Assembly (NCBI RefSeq): GCF_050908995.1
Contig: NC_135123.1
Location: forward strand, 434,001-498,000
From: Andrena cerasifolii
Lineage: Eukaryota > Arthropoda > Insecta > Hymenoptera > Andrenidae
Reading direction: 5' to 3'
Length of the DNA: 64,000 bases
The notes under the pieces are model-generated. The model did not search any database, was not told where the DNA came from, and was given only the letters and a program-made list of their open reading frames with translations. Both the position numbers and the translations under genes were made by a program. Positions 33,150 to 43,364 of the stretch are shown here, one piece after another. Positions within the stretch are counted from its first letter, which is position 1, and every line of letters begins with the position of its first letter.

Positions 33150-33480
33150 GGCCTGGTACCCCGTAGCTAGGACAAGCCCCCCAGTGCCTCACCGAATTTT
33201 ATGGCTTTCGACCCTTGAAGGGGTTTGAATACCATTAAAACTTGAGAAAATTCTTTATCGTATCGATATGGAAGTGACACCAATGGATTCCTTATGTTTT
33301 CCTGATGAAAATCATACCAAATTCCATGTAAATCGGATTACTTTTACATAAGCAATACAAATTGCTTGTGTAAAAATTGTCCGATTTACATGACATTTGG
33401 TATGATTTTCATCAGGACAACATAAGGAATCCATTGGTGTCACTTCCATATCGATACGATAAAGAATAAAGAATTTCTTA
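33150..33480. repeat. copy 3 of repeat family R, with a 110-bp hairpin
   Basis: The GGCCTGGTACCCCGTAGC and CTCACCGAATTTTATGGC segments match 9630-9690. From about 33248 to 33475 the sequence is an inverted repeat with arms of about 110 bp, reading TTCTTTATCGTATCGATATG inward on each side. Confidence 0.8.
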
Positions 33481-33589
33481 CTACGCTGAAATGGATATTT
33501 CTCATTTTCACCCCTTAACTGCGGGGCGCCAACCGCAATTCGCTACGGTCGGCTGAGGATTCATACCCGATTCAGAAAAAAATAATTCT

Positions 33590-33840
33590 TTAGTCTTTAT
33601 CGTATCGATATGGAAGTAATGTCGATGGATTCCTTATGTTTTTCCGATGATAATCATACTAAATTTCATGCAAATCGGACTATTATTAACGAAATTAGCC
33701 TCGGATTATGGAAATGAATTTTGCATGAAATTTCCTTCATTATTTTCCGAATTACGTCGTTCTTGGTGTCAGTTTCATTGGCGAAAGATCTGATTAGAAA
33801 TGTAGGAAGTCGAAGATTTCTCACTTCTTAATACGCACTC
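33590..33840. repeat. copy 4 of repeat family R
   Basis: Contains TTTATCGTATCGATATGGAA, GGATTCCTTATGTTTTTCCG and, at the other end, GAATTACGTCGTTCTTGGTG and ATTTCTCACTTCTTAATACG. The last part also resembles 7785-7830 inside hAT-B. Confidence 0.65.
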
Positions 33841-34009
33841 CAACCCCTGTATTCTTCCAATATTACTGTAACCGCATTAACCCGGTTAACCCGGTTAGTC
33901 GGGTTACAGAGGAATTCTGTTACCCGGTTAGGCGGGTTAGTCGGCGGTACGGCGTACCGAACCGAGTACGGGTTAGGGTTCGGTTCCCTGTAACGAAGGT
34001 CGAAGTCAG

Positions 34010-34115
34010 TCCCACGCTTTCTAATGGTTATAGAAAGAAAGACAGGGTGAAGTGCTAGAAAGCGTGCTCTTTGGCAAGAACCAAACGAATCTCCAACACC
34101 ACCAATCCTAATGAG
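34010..34115. repeat. dispersed repeat T, copy 1
   Basis: GTCAGTCCCACGCTTTC, GAAAGCGTGCTC, GAACCAAACG and ATCTCCAACACC recur at 42929-43030 with the same order and spacing. The ACGCTTTC/GAAAGCGT pair could form a stem of about 70 bp span. Confidence 0.7.
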
Positions 34116-34376
34116 AAAGAGAGGAACAGGACGCGTACATCCGTCCCTTTCTCACTATCTTCTGCTTATCCTCTCAGCATCTGTAACCAATGCAGTGACA
34201 ATGCTAGCTGATCAGTTTCTTGTCGTTTGCACTACGGTGAGGACGCAGAAAGCAATCGGGTTTTTATTTGATGCGCGGATATTATAATATTCATAATTTG
34301 TGAATTCTTCCATTTCCGCGTGGTTCGTCACTGTCCTGCTGATAACTGTGTGTGATCATCCACATTCATCATTGTC

Positions 34377-34503
34377 ATGGAATCAAAGAAGGAAGACGCA
34401 GATACAAGAAACAAACGCTATTTGAAGGGTGATGCAAAAGTGAAGCAGCCTACGTTATCTGCAAAGCGTTTGTTCAAAAATAGAAAGTGTCGAGAAAGGT
34501 AAG
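34377..34503 (+). CDS. possible first coding exon with splice donor
   Basis: ATG at 34377 in a good context (GTCATGG) opens a Lys/Arg-rich frame starting MESKKEDADTRNKRY. At 34498 the frame meets AAAG/GTAAGT, a strong donor, and without splicing it ends at 34501-34503. No downstream exon was found; a gypsy element begins 450 bp later. It could be the first exon of a host gene or of a DNA transposon. Confidence 0.3.
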
Positions 34504-34954
34504 TTACGTGTCATGGTTCAGATTTGTATGAAGTTACAGTTTGTGATGTAGTACTAGTACGGTATTTTGTTGTATATAATACAGTATTATTCATATTCTT
34601 CAAATACAATTTTTGACACTTTACGTACACATATTCTATGCCATGCGCACAGCAACACATGTCATTACTTTACCCCTCTTGTCATTCTTTTCCTATTCGT
34701 ACGTTCCTCATTGTTTAATTAATTAATAAACCGATTTAATTAATATACCGTGTTTGAACTCATTTTCATGTGAAAACTGCTAGCAGTACGTTCCTGCAAA
34801 TTTCGGGCCGATGAGTGGGAATGTAGAAATATGAAAATTTCGTTATATACGATACACAACATTTCTGTACACTTCTTTTCCTTTTCTTCTTTACATATGT
34901 TCAAAAAATACAAATGCAGCATTTTGTTCTCATTTGAAAAGCGGCAGAAAATAT
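34504..34954. other. AT-rich spacer
   Basis: No feature recognised other than the ATAT target site at 34951-34954. Confidence 0.4.
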
Positions 34955-35226
34955 TGTTGCGAGCACCCTTTGGTTGGAATCCAAGGCCTACTGGTGCTCG
35001 TGACAAGAACAAGAGGACAGCGAGAAGAAGGCGATCGGATCGATCACCTGTCAAGCTGTCATTCGATAGCCAGACGCCATTACAAGCAGACGCATCGACA
35101 TATACATATTTCTTACGTATTTGTGATTACATTCGGTTTATCTGTTGCCCTGTTTCTGTTAATATTCTATTACTTCTATTGTACCTTTATATTAAATGTC
35201 TACTATGCCGAACCGAAATTATAACA
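34955..35226 (+). repeat. 5' LTR of gypsy-2
   Basis: 272 bp, TGTTGCGAGC...TATAACA. Confidence 0.95.
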
Positions 35227-36443
35227 ATGGTGTCAGAAGTGGGATGCCCACACGGAGTGAGATGCCCACTCGCGCATCCGCGGCCTCTTCAAACATTTCT
35301 CCTTTACCGACGGGGGATACCTCCATACAAGAACTTCTCACCTCCCTCCAGTTAAGCATCGTGGGACAGATGCGGGAACAGCGGAGGGATGACGAGGCCC
35401 GCTGGCAGAGAGAAGACCGTCGCAGAGAAGAGAGGGAAGCCGCTGACCGACAGACACAAGCGGCTTTCGAAGCGCGCATGGCGAATATGGAGGAACGAAT
35501 TCAGGTCGTAACCGCTTCGTTACAAAACAGCTGTAGTTCGGTTGGTAGCGGCGCGAACCCTCAGGGTGGGGAGAATGTGCCTGTTGTAAATAGTGTTGTA
35601 AATTGTGTTCCGCCGGCGCATGTCCCCGCACCCGTCAGTGTGCCCGCCGCTGCTTCTTTGTCGGAACCACACGTTCTCAGTTTGGGATACGCTGTGAAAC
35701 CGACAATATTTGATGGGAAAAATTCGTGGGAAGAGTATAAGGTGCAATTTGAGACGATCGCGCGCGCGAATGGTTGGAATGACCAAAAGAAGGCTACAGC
35801 CTTGATCGCTTCTCTCGGGGGCTCTGCGAGGAGCGTCCTCACGACGCTCTCCGCTGCCCAATGTGAAAGTTTCGCGGAATTGGTTTCGGCACTCGAATTC
35901 CGCTACGGGGCGAAAAATCTGTCCAATTTGAACTACGTACTCTTCCAGAGCCATAGGCAGAGGAGAGATGAAAGCATCTCCTCGCTCGCCACCAAAATCG
36001 AACGTTTAGCGCAGTCCGCGTTCGCCGACTGCCCGGTGGAAACCCGTGACGAGCTCGCCGCGTCTCAATTTGTGACGGCATTGTCAAGCTCTGCCATGCA
36101 GCGGGAGCTGCGGCTCGGCGGGTTCACGTCCCTAAGAGCCGCGGTGACTAGAGCACTAGAAATTGAGGCCGTTGAAGCGATGTCTCGCGGTCCCGCGAGA
36201 GAATCGCGAGAACGTCACTCGGAAAAGCGGAAGGCTAAACCCTTCAACGAATTTACAAGGTTCCCGGAAAAGAGGAGGAGGTCCTACAAGCCCGAGCACC
36301 GCATCGACGACACACCAAGGATTACCTGCTGGCTCTGTGGCAAGACGGGCCACGTTCAAAGGGACTGCTTCAAGGCCAAGAACGGCCGGACCAACGGCGC
36401 CCCCAGGAGACCCAACTCGGGAAACGGGAAGCGGACGGTGTAA
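35196..36443 (+). CDS. gypsy-2 Gag polyprotein
   Basis: Gag assembles the particle and packages RNA. The frame of 415 codons opens at 35196, inside the 5' LTR, and reads through the primer site. A start at MPTRSEMPTRAS (35244) is equally likely and would give 399 residues. A helical Arg/Glu-rich region (about residues 60-110) is followed by the capsid-like segment KPTIFDGKNSWEEYKVQFE (about 168-186) and LNYVLFQSHRQRRDESISS. A single CCHC knuckle CWLCGKTGHVQRDC lies at residues 378-391, followed by a basic tail. It ends TAA at 36441-36443, 16 bases after a -1 slippery heptamer. Confidence 0.93.
   Translation: MSTMPNRNYNNGVRSGMPTRSEMPTRASAASSNISPLPTGDTSIQELLTSLQLSIVGQMREQRRDDEARWQREDRRREEREAADRQTQAAFEARMANMEERIQVVTASLQNSCSSVGSGANPQGGENVPVVNSVVNCVPPAHVPAPVSVPAAASLSEPHVLSLGYAVKPTIFDGKNSWEEYKVQFETIARANGWNDQKKATALIASLGGSARSVLTTLSAAQCESFAELVSALEFRYGAKNLSNLNYVLFQSHRQRRDESISSLATKIERLAQSAFADCPVETRDELAASQFVTALSSSAMQRELRLGGFTSLRAAVTRALEIEAVEAMSRGPARESRERHSEKRKAKPFNEFTRFPEKRRRSYKPEHRIDDTPRITCWLCGKTGHVQRDCFKAKNGRTNGAPRRPNSGNGKRTV
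35228..35243 (+). other. primer binding site of gypsy-2
   Basis: TGGTGTCAGAAGTGGG begins one base after the LTR. TGG pairs with the CCA end of a tRNA; the tRNA is not identified. The site lies inside the gag reading frame if the first ATG is used. Confidence 0.75.
36419..36425 (+). promoter_or_regulatory. -1 ribosomal frameshift heptamer between gag and pol of gypsy-2
   Basis: GGGAAAC is phased as G GGA AAC in the gag frame, the X XXY YYZ pattern needed for tandem slippage. Slipping by -1 enters the pol frame, which is open from here to 39763. The same heptamer is used by some betaretroviruses (known). A downstream structure was not modelled. Confidence 0.75.
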
Positions 36444-39400
36444 GGGGGAGACGCCGGACCTTGAGGAGCAGTCCCCCGGTCGTCAATAGTGTGGCGATGC
36501 GGGAGGCGACTGGAGATCCAGAAATTCCGTGCGAGGAAACGTGCGTATGTGGAAATATTGCAGGGAAACCCTGTAGAATTATCTTAGACACGGGTTCCCC
36601 CGTTAACCTTCTGGACAAGGAGTTGTGTCCGTCGAAGGGCATCGTCCGGACGAGACTCGACATTTGTTCCACTACGGGTGAGAAAATTAAAGTCTTCGGT
36701 AAGAAGAGCTTGGAAGTCAACATCGGAGGACTTTCGAGCGTGGAAGACTTCTACATCGTAGACATGGTGGAGAAGTGCATCCTGGGAACAGCGTTCCTGA
36801 AGAAACACGGTTGCAGCATCGACCTATCCCGGATTGTGCTGTGCCTTCCCGGCAAACCGGAGATACGCCTGGGCGAGCCGACCGCCGAGAAGAAGCGGCA
36901 GGAAGAAGAGAAGGAAACGGTCGTCCCACAGCATTTGGAGGAGCTGTACACACGTTGCTCGTCAGGTTTGTCAGAAAGCCAGAAGAAGCTGTTTGCTGAC
37001 CTGCTCTATGAATTTCAGGGTGTTTTCGCCACGGATTCGAACCAGATCGGGAACTGTGATCGGGTGAAACACACCGTTAACACTGGAGACTACCCACCCA
37101 TAAAACAGGCGCCACGGAGGCTGCCTCTACATCGTCGAGCAGAGGTGGAAGAACTGCTCCGGAAGATGAAGGCCCAGGGCGTGATCGAAGAATCACGGAG
37201 TCCCTGGTCCTCTCCGATCGTCCTCGTAAAGCAGAAGGACGAGACCTTAAGATTCTGCGTAGATTTCGGACGCCTGAACGAAATTACGAAGAAGGACTCG
37301 TATCCTCTTCCCCGGATCGAGGATACCCTGGACGCACTCGCCGGATCTTCGTGGTTCTCGACTGTGGACTTGCAGAGCGGATACTGGCAGATCTCTATGG
37401 ACAAAAAGGATCGAGAGAAAACTGCTTTTTCTGTAGGAACAGGATTGTGGCAGTTCAAAGTGATGCCCTTCGGATTGTGCAATGCCCCCGCAACGTTCGA
37501 ACGCCTGATGGAAGACGTACTACAAAATCTGACCTGGAAGATCTGCTTAGTTTACTTAGACGACATCATTATCTACGGGAGTGACTTCGAGCAGGAGCTC
37601 GAACGCCTTCGAACAGTGTTTTCACGCCTACGTCGAGCCGGACTATTGATGAGCCCCAAGAAATGCTCCTTCTTCTGCCGAGAAGTGAAGTATCTGGGCC
37701 ACATCGTCACCGAGAGCGGAGTCAAGACGGATCCAGAGAAGATCAGAGCAATATCGGATTGGCCACAACCGAAGAATATCACGGAATTAAGAAGTTTCCT
37801 CGGATTGTGTACGTATTACCGAAAATTTGTGAAGGATTTCTCCAGGATCGCCAAGCCCCTGCATCGCCTCACCGAGACCAAACAGGATTACCGTTGGACC
37901 GAAGAATGCCAAGAAGTTTTCCAAGAGCTCAAGAAGAGACTCGCCGGAACCCCGGTACTAGCGTACCCAGTGGCAGGAAAGGACTTCATTTTGGACACGG
38001 ACGCCTCCGGTTTCGCCATAGGCGGCATCCTCTCACAGGAACATGAAGGACAAGAAAAGGTTGTCGCCTATTTCTCTAAGACTTTGGGGAAAGCTGAGAG
38101 GAACTACTGCGTCACCCGGAGAGAGCTTCTGGCAGTGATGAAATCCATCGAACACTTCCATCACTACCTTTACGGACGAAGATTTATCGTAAGGACGGAC
38201 CATGCAGCGCTACGTTGGCTACTGACCTTCAAGACCCCCGAAGGACAAGTCGCACGTTGGATTGAACGACTACAGGAGTACGACTTCGAGATTCGTCACC
38301 GGGAAGGGAAAGCCCATAGGAACGCCGATGGACTATCCAGAAGACCTTGCTCCGAAGAAGACTGTAAGAATTGTGATCGACTAGAGAAAAAGGAAGCGGA
38401 AGCGGAAAGAGGTTTTACGACGAAGATTCACGGGATATTCTACGATGATGAGAGGACTAAGTGGAAAAGAAGTCAAGAAAAGGATGAAGAAATAGGGTTC
38501 ATCCTTAAAAAGAAAGGGGAAGGGGAGAAGCCCGTCTGGCAAGACGTCGCTCGTTTCTCCCCGCAGCTGAAGTATTACTGGACAATCTGGGACTCGCTGG
38601 AAGTTCACGAAGGTTTACTTTGCAGGAAATGGGAGTCCCACGATGGTGCAACGACATCGTGGCTTTTGGTGGTGCCACACGAAAGGGTTGCAGAGGTACT
38701 GCAGGAGTTTCATGATGCTCCAGCAGCTGGACACTTCGGGGTAAACAAGACCTTGGCGAGGATTCGTCAACAGTTCTTCTGGCCCACGTGTCGACAGGAC
38801 GTTGAAGAGTGGTGCCGGCGGTGTGACACCTGTGCGGCGAAGAAGGGACCACGCCAGAGGGGAGCAGGGAACCTGAAAGTGTACAACGTGGGAGCTCCGT
38901 TCGAGAGACTTGCCCTGGACGTTGTGGGTCCGCTCCCGAGGTCCCAAGCCGGGAACAGGTTTATGCTAGTTGTGGCAGACTATTTCACCAGATGGCCGGA
39001 GGTCATCGCGATGCCAGACCAGCGAGCTGTCACAGTGGCAAGAGCTCTTTTGCATAACGTAGTTTGTTGTCATGGTGTACCGTTAGAGATACACACGGAC
39101 CAAGGAAGGAACTTCGAATCCTCCGTCTTCAAGGAACTGCTCAAGCTGCTTGGAATCAGGAAGACACGAACAACTCCCCTGCATCCTCAATCCGACGGAC
39201 TGGTAGAACGTTTGAACAGGACATTGCTTCAATACCTCGCAATGTTTGTTTCAGAACACCAGCGGGATTGGGACGAGTGGATCCCCATGTTCCTCCTCGC
39301 TTATAGATCAGCACGTCACGAGGCTACGCAACTGACCCCAGCGATGATCCTGTATGGCCAGGAACTTCGTTTACCCCTACAGTTATGGAGAGGATTACCT

Positions 39401-39763
39401 CCAGAAATAGAGGAAGACGAGGACATTGAACAGGGATATTCCGAATGGATCCGAGGGAAAATGAAGAAGATCCACGAATTTGTTCGCCGCCGTTTGGATA
39501 TCTACAGCTCCAAGATGAAGACGTGGTACGACAGGCACGTACACGCAGTGGAGTTCCAGCCAGGAGAACGAGTGTGGTTGTTTCAACCAAGAAGAACGAA
39601 AGGGAAATGCCCGAAACTACAAGCTGACTGGGAAGGCCCATACGAAGTAGTGGATCGGATCAACGACCTCGTCTATAGGATACAACGTTCGCCTAGGAAG
39701 AAGTGCCAGGTGGTCCACGTGCGCCGCCTTGCGAAATACGAAGGACGTTTCGCAGCCTATTGA
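36426..39763 (+). CDS. gypsy-2 Pol: protease, RT, RNase H, integrase
   Basis: One open frame in -1 relative to gag, so it is probably made as a Gag-Pol fusion. Counting residues from 36461: aspartic protease LDTGSPVNLL (Asp 43); RT with LDLQSGYWQI-type text and catalytic YLDD at about 365-368; RNase H with DTDASGFAIGG near 512 and RTDHAAL; H2C2 zinc region HFGVNKTLARIRQQFFW and CRRCDTC near 755-790. The integrase core follows: LDVVGP, HTDQGRNFES (Asp about 880) and SDGLVERLNRTL with Glu. The C-terminal domain ends CQVVHVRRLAKYEGRF. All catalytic residues looked for are present. It lacks a chromodomain. It is a candidate active retrotransposon polymerase. Confidence 0.95.
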
Positions 39764-41051
39764 AGAATCTGCCGAACAAAAGGACTCAAGATAGAAAAAG
39801 AATCAAGAGAGAAGATTTGAATCTAATCTGGTGGATTGGGCTGCGTACGCAGTCCAGCCCCCCGCTCTCTTATTTTGTTACAGGTTCTCGATACCCCACG
39901 ACGAGGGACAAGGTGTCGGGGGACTGCCACCGCGGCTGGGATATGCGCTCCCGAATTCCCCGAATGTGCCATAATAGCGTGGCGGTCCGCAGCGGGGGCG
40001 CGGACATACGTGAAAGCGCCCCGCTAGCCCCCTGGAGGAGACCTCACGAGCCCCCGGGACGGCCGGGATGGAGGATCTCGTGGGGTACCCAGGAAAAGTA
40101 GGAGAAGGGTGGACAGCAGACGGGAAATGGCATCCCCAATCACCAGGCGGACAAGCGGTGCTTGGACCGGCTGGAGGGGATGTCGCGGAGACAGGAGCGC
40201 TAACCGGACGCACAGGACGGTCCCCTGGGACAGCACCAGAGGCCTAGAAGAGGAATGGGGCCATCAGGATGCCAAGGAATGGAGTACTGGAGGAGTATTG
40301 AAGAAAGAAGAGAGAAGACTCCACGAGCTGGGAGTACCGGGCGGATTGATCGGGGAACGGGCCGATAGCAAGCTCATTGTTTAGGTGTGAGCCTCTGCTT
40401 TCGTGTTCGGTTCGCCTTTCCGTCCTCCAGGTTCTCTCGACTCCAACGTTTTTCAATATCAAAATGGATCGGCTAAAGTGTTGTCGCTCATTTATTAGGC
40501 AACCCTGCAAATAGCCACCTGGAGTAATACCGGAAGGAATTTAGAGTAACGTCATCCGAGGGAGCACAGGACAACGCGTCAGTCGGAGGCACGACCGCGA
40601 GCTGGAGCAGTTCCAGCAACCATGCGCTGGAGAGGGGACGGTTTACACACTTTCACACACAAGGGACCCAGGAGCAGGAGAGGAAAGAAAAAAAAACGGA
40701 AGAGAGAAGAGACAAGGAAAAAGAATGACAGTACCGACCGCCGGACGAAAGGACTCCCCCACCCGTTTTTGCCCAAGAAGAGGACGCGTCGCCGAAGAAG
40801 AGAAGCCTTTTTCAAGAGAGAAGCGTCCAAGAAAGATGACGCAAGTGGAGGGTAAGGACGGGAAAGTTCTTCGGGGGAATCCGCCGTATCCACGCCTTGT
40901 CCAGGGTTTTTGGGTGGTTTTCCCCTTGGGCGTGAAGGCGAATGCCGAGGCGCTGGACGGAAGAGGCCACGCAGTGTTTTTCCACTCTTTCGGACCAGGG
41001 TACGGCTGCCAGCAACGAAGAGGCTGCAGCGGTCGGGACGACCACTCTTTC
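39764..41051 (+). other. 1.3-kb 3' region of gypsy-2 without recognised gene
   Basis: Between pol and the polypurine tract. Short overlapping frames (for example 40109-40384, 40725-41114) are basic and match no family I recognise. No signal peptide plus transmembrane pattern typical of env was seen. It is either long untranslated sequence or a decayed accessory ORF. Confidence 0.6.
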
Positions 41052-41065
41052 AGAGGGGGAGGCAG
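41052..41065 (+). other. polypurine tract of gypsy-2
   Basis: AGAGGGGGAGGCAG immediately precedes the 3' LTR. Confidence 0.75.
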
Positions 41066-41337
41066 TGTTGCGAGCACCCTTTGGTTGGAATCCAAGGCCT
41101 ACTGGTGCTCGTGACAAGAACAAGAGGACAGCGAGAAGAAGGCGATCGGATCGATCGCCTGTCAAGCTGTCATTCGATAGCCAGACGCCATTACAAGCAG
41201 ACGCATCGACATATACATATTTCTTACGTATTTGTGATTACATTCGGTTTATCTGTTGCCCTGTTTCTGTTAATATTCTATTACTTCTATTGTACCTTTA
41301 TATTAAATGTCTACTATGCCGAACCGAAATTATAACA
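41066..41337 (+). repeat. 3' LTR of gypsy-2
   Basis: 272 bp, near-identical to 34955-35226. Confidence 0.95.
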
Positions 41338-41341
41338 ATAT

Positions 41342-41990
41342 ATTTCAAACCATATGCGTTTTATTAGTATAAATCGTTCAAACTATACGCTTTGCGTTAG
41401 GTATGTTTCCTTTATAATGCAATTGCGACTATTTCAATCGTTGTACGTAGTTTTGAGTAGATAAGACATGTACTTTAGATTTTATTTATGTGATATAGAA
41501 GGTAATGTTTAAAATTAGCAACAGTCATCGATGATTTGCGATTCGATGTTCAGCATATGTAGTTACTTGTTCGATACGAAATACACAGTGCTTTTTCTTT
41601 TGTGGAATTTTGTCCGGAATATATACGTCCATGTGTACCTTCAGCCAAATTATTTCATTGAAAAGCGCAGTCTTCGAAACATTCTCCAGGCCTCACTGGC
41701 AACCTTTATCCCAGTCCGGGCAATGTTTATGACATCTGAAGTACCCTGTAGTCGTGGATACTACTACGCGGAAAGCAAATTCTATTCCGTAGCAAGATAT
41801 TTTCACACAGATTTTCTCGTTCACGTTACACGATGCAATATCGGTTTCGACCAAAAATGGTCGACATTGTATCATTTTTGCTCTCATTATAATCAGGAAA
41901 ATGTTATGAATATTTGAAAAAAAATGTGTATTCACAAAAAATTAAAAGTAGGAAACTTGAGCCGTTATTGTTATTGAAAAATTGTGTATC
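41342..41990. other. AT-rich spacer
   Basis: A 128-codon frame at 41531-41917 has no recognisable motif and is probably fortuitous. Confidence 0.4.
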
Positions 41991-41996
41991 TGCAGG

Positions 41997-42124
41997 GTTG
42001 CCAGCAACATTATGCAGGACCGCTTATTTGTGCGTGATGACGTCACTGACGCACACATTACCACAACTCCTGTAGGTGTTCCCCTTCCGCTAAATAAGTG
42101 GTCCTGCATAATGTTGTTGGCAAC
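41997..42124. repeat. 128-bp foldback element
   Basis: Arms of about 33 bp: GTTGCCAGCAACATTATGCA onward at 41997-42029 and its near-inverse at 42092-42124. A second small palindrome centred on TGACGTCA lies near 42039-42046. It is MITE-like and non-coding. Confidence 0.75.
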
Positions 42125-42129
42125 GATGA

Positions 42130-42925
42130 GTATCTGTGTTAGCAGACCGAGGCGCTGGCTTTATTTCTCGACTGCGAAGACCCCTGTTCTATTTTTCCTT
42201 CTCTTTTACAACTCACTGACAGCTACAAAGTAACCGCGAGCATCGGAGAATACTGTTCGCTGAATACATATACCTACACCGTACAAATTATATTTCGAAC
42301 CGAGGGACGATACGACAGAATTTACTGAATACACGTAACACTGTCTCCTTTTTAAGCCTTTATTACTTACGAATTACTCGAGTAGAGGAAAATTGTTTAA
42401 TATACTCCTGTTTGGTCTCAATTCCATCGGACAAAATGGTACAAACTTTTTTTTTACGAATGAGGTACTGGAAGCTATGTCAAGGTCAAGTTAATTTTTT
42501 GTAATAGGACGATATATTCTTTTATTGAGGTGTCACAGGATGGTATTTCGATTTTTCGCTATGTATCTATTCGGGGATTTTGTCCGGGTAATAGGTAATC
42601 GGTATCCCCACAGATGTGTAGGGTTGACGTTATCTAAAATAAACAAATGTAACCTAGATCTTGATCCCATTTAATGGAAAAAGAAGAACGTTTACGTCCC
42701 CGTAGAACGTTCGGTCCCGTTTCCTGGCAATATCGATCGCGAAATTTTTCATGCATTCCTGAGTACCACAAACATCTATCCGGGTGTAAGAAAACTAATT
42801 ATATTTTTTCTGACTCAAGCTAAATTCCAACTGACCCCAAGGGCCCTTTAGGCAAAAATTTTGCCCATCTGTGCTATAGGCAGGCAGCCCTTGCCGAAAA
42901 ACCGAAAACAACGCTTCGAGCCCCC
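42130..42925. other. non-coding spacer
   Basis: No feature recognised. Confidence 0.4.
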
Positions 42926-42928
42926 ATC

Positions 42929-43035
42929 GTCAGTCCCACGCTTTCGAAAAGCTATCTAAAGAGACAGAGTAATGTGCTGGAAAGCGTGCTCGTTCCCGAG
43001 AACCAAACGGATCTCCAACACCGGCGCGATCAAGT
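42929..43035. repeat. dispersed repeat T, copy 2
   Basis: Matches 34010-34115 in CAGTCCCACGCTTTC, GAAAGCGTGCTC and GATCTCCAACACC. Confidence 0.7.
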
Positions 43036-43364
43036 AGAGTTTACTTCGCGAAAGGCAAACGACACGTGTATCTCGGACCCTTCGTATCTCCGTTATTTTA
43101 CAACATTCCATAAAACGAAATACCAGCCTGCAGCCCCTCGTTGAATTTTAAGAGATACAATGTTGAAAATATGATAATGATTTGGATTGCCGGTCTATCC
43201 TTTCTGCGTCGTATTGCCTGAATGTGCAAAAAGACAAAATGTTTCATTAGCAATATTTTTATTCCTTCAGGTTATAATTTATTAGAAATGTGGTCGCATG
43301 CAATGTTGTACCATTTCAATTATGTTATTATCTTCTCTCCCCTCCCCCCCCTCCCCTAAGGTTA

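Larger units (their letters stand above)
32934..33990. mobile_element. non-autonomous element with CAGGGA-type hAT-like ends and AACCGGGTTA subterminal repeats
   Basis: The left end starts CAGGGATCCGAACCG at 32934. The right end, read inward from 33990, starts CAGGGAACCGAACCC. Both ends carry repeated AACCGGGTTA/ACCCGGTTAA motifs. No matching 8-bp target duplication is visible (left flank CCCACGAT, right flank TAACGAAG), so the two ends may come from different copies. The interior contains two copies of repeat family R. It shares its end style with 2960-3104. Confidence 0.55.
34955..41337 (+). mobile_element. full-length, apparently intact Ty3/gypsy retrotransposon (gypsy-2)
   Basis: A 6383-bp element with two 272-bp LTRs that differ at one site by eye (A in GATCACCTG of the 5' LTR, G in GATCGCCTG of the 3' LTR). 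It has ATAT target duplications (34951-34954, 41338-41341), a primer site, uninterrupted gag and pol frames, and a polypurine tract. Near-identical LTRs and open frames indicate a recent insertion. No env gene was recognised. Confidence 0.95.

Noticed and set aside
35338..36723. Minus-strand frames opposite gypsy-2 gag and pol
   Set aside because: Shadows of uninterrupted, motif-bearing plus-strand genes.
39764..41051. env gene of gypsy-2
   Set aside because: No long frame, signal peptide, fusion peptide or membrane anchor pattern was seen.
41531..41917. 128-codon frame right of gypsy-2
   Set aside because: AT-rich, no motif, composition as in spacer; treated as fortuitous.
43290..43364. 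Extension of the mariner relic upstream
   Set aside because: The C-rich run and flanks do not translate to family text in any frame.
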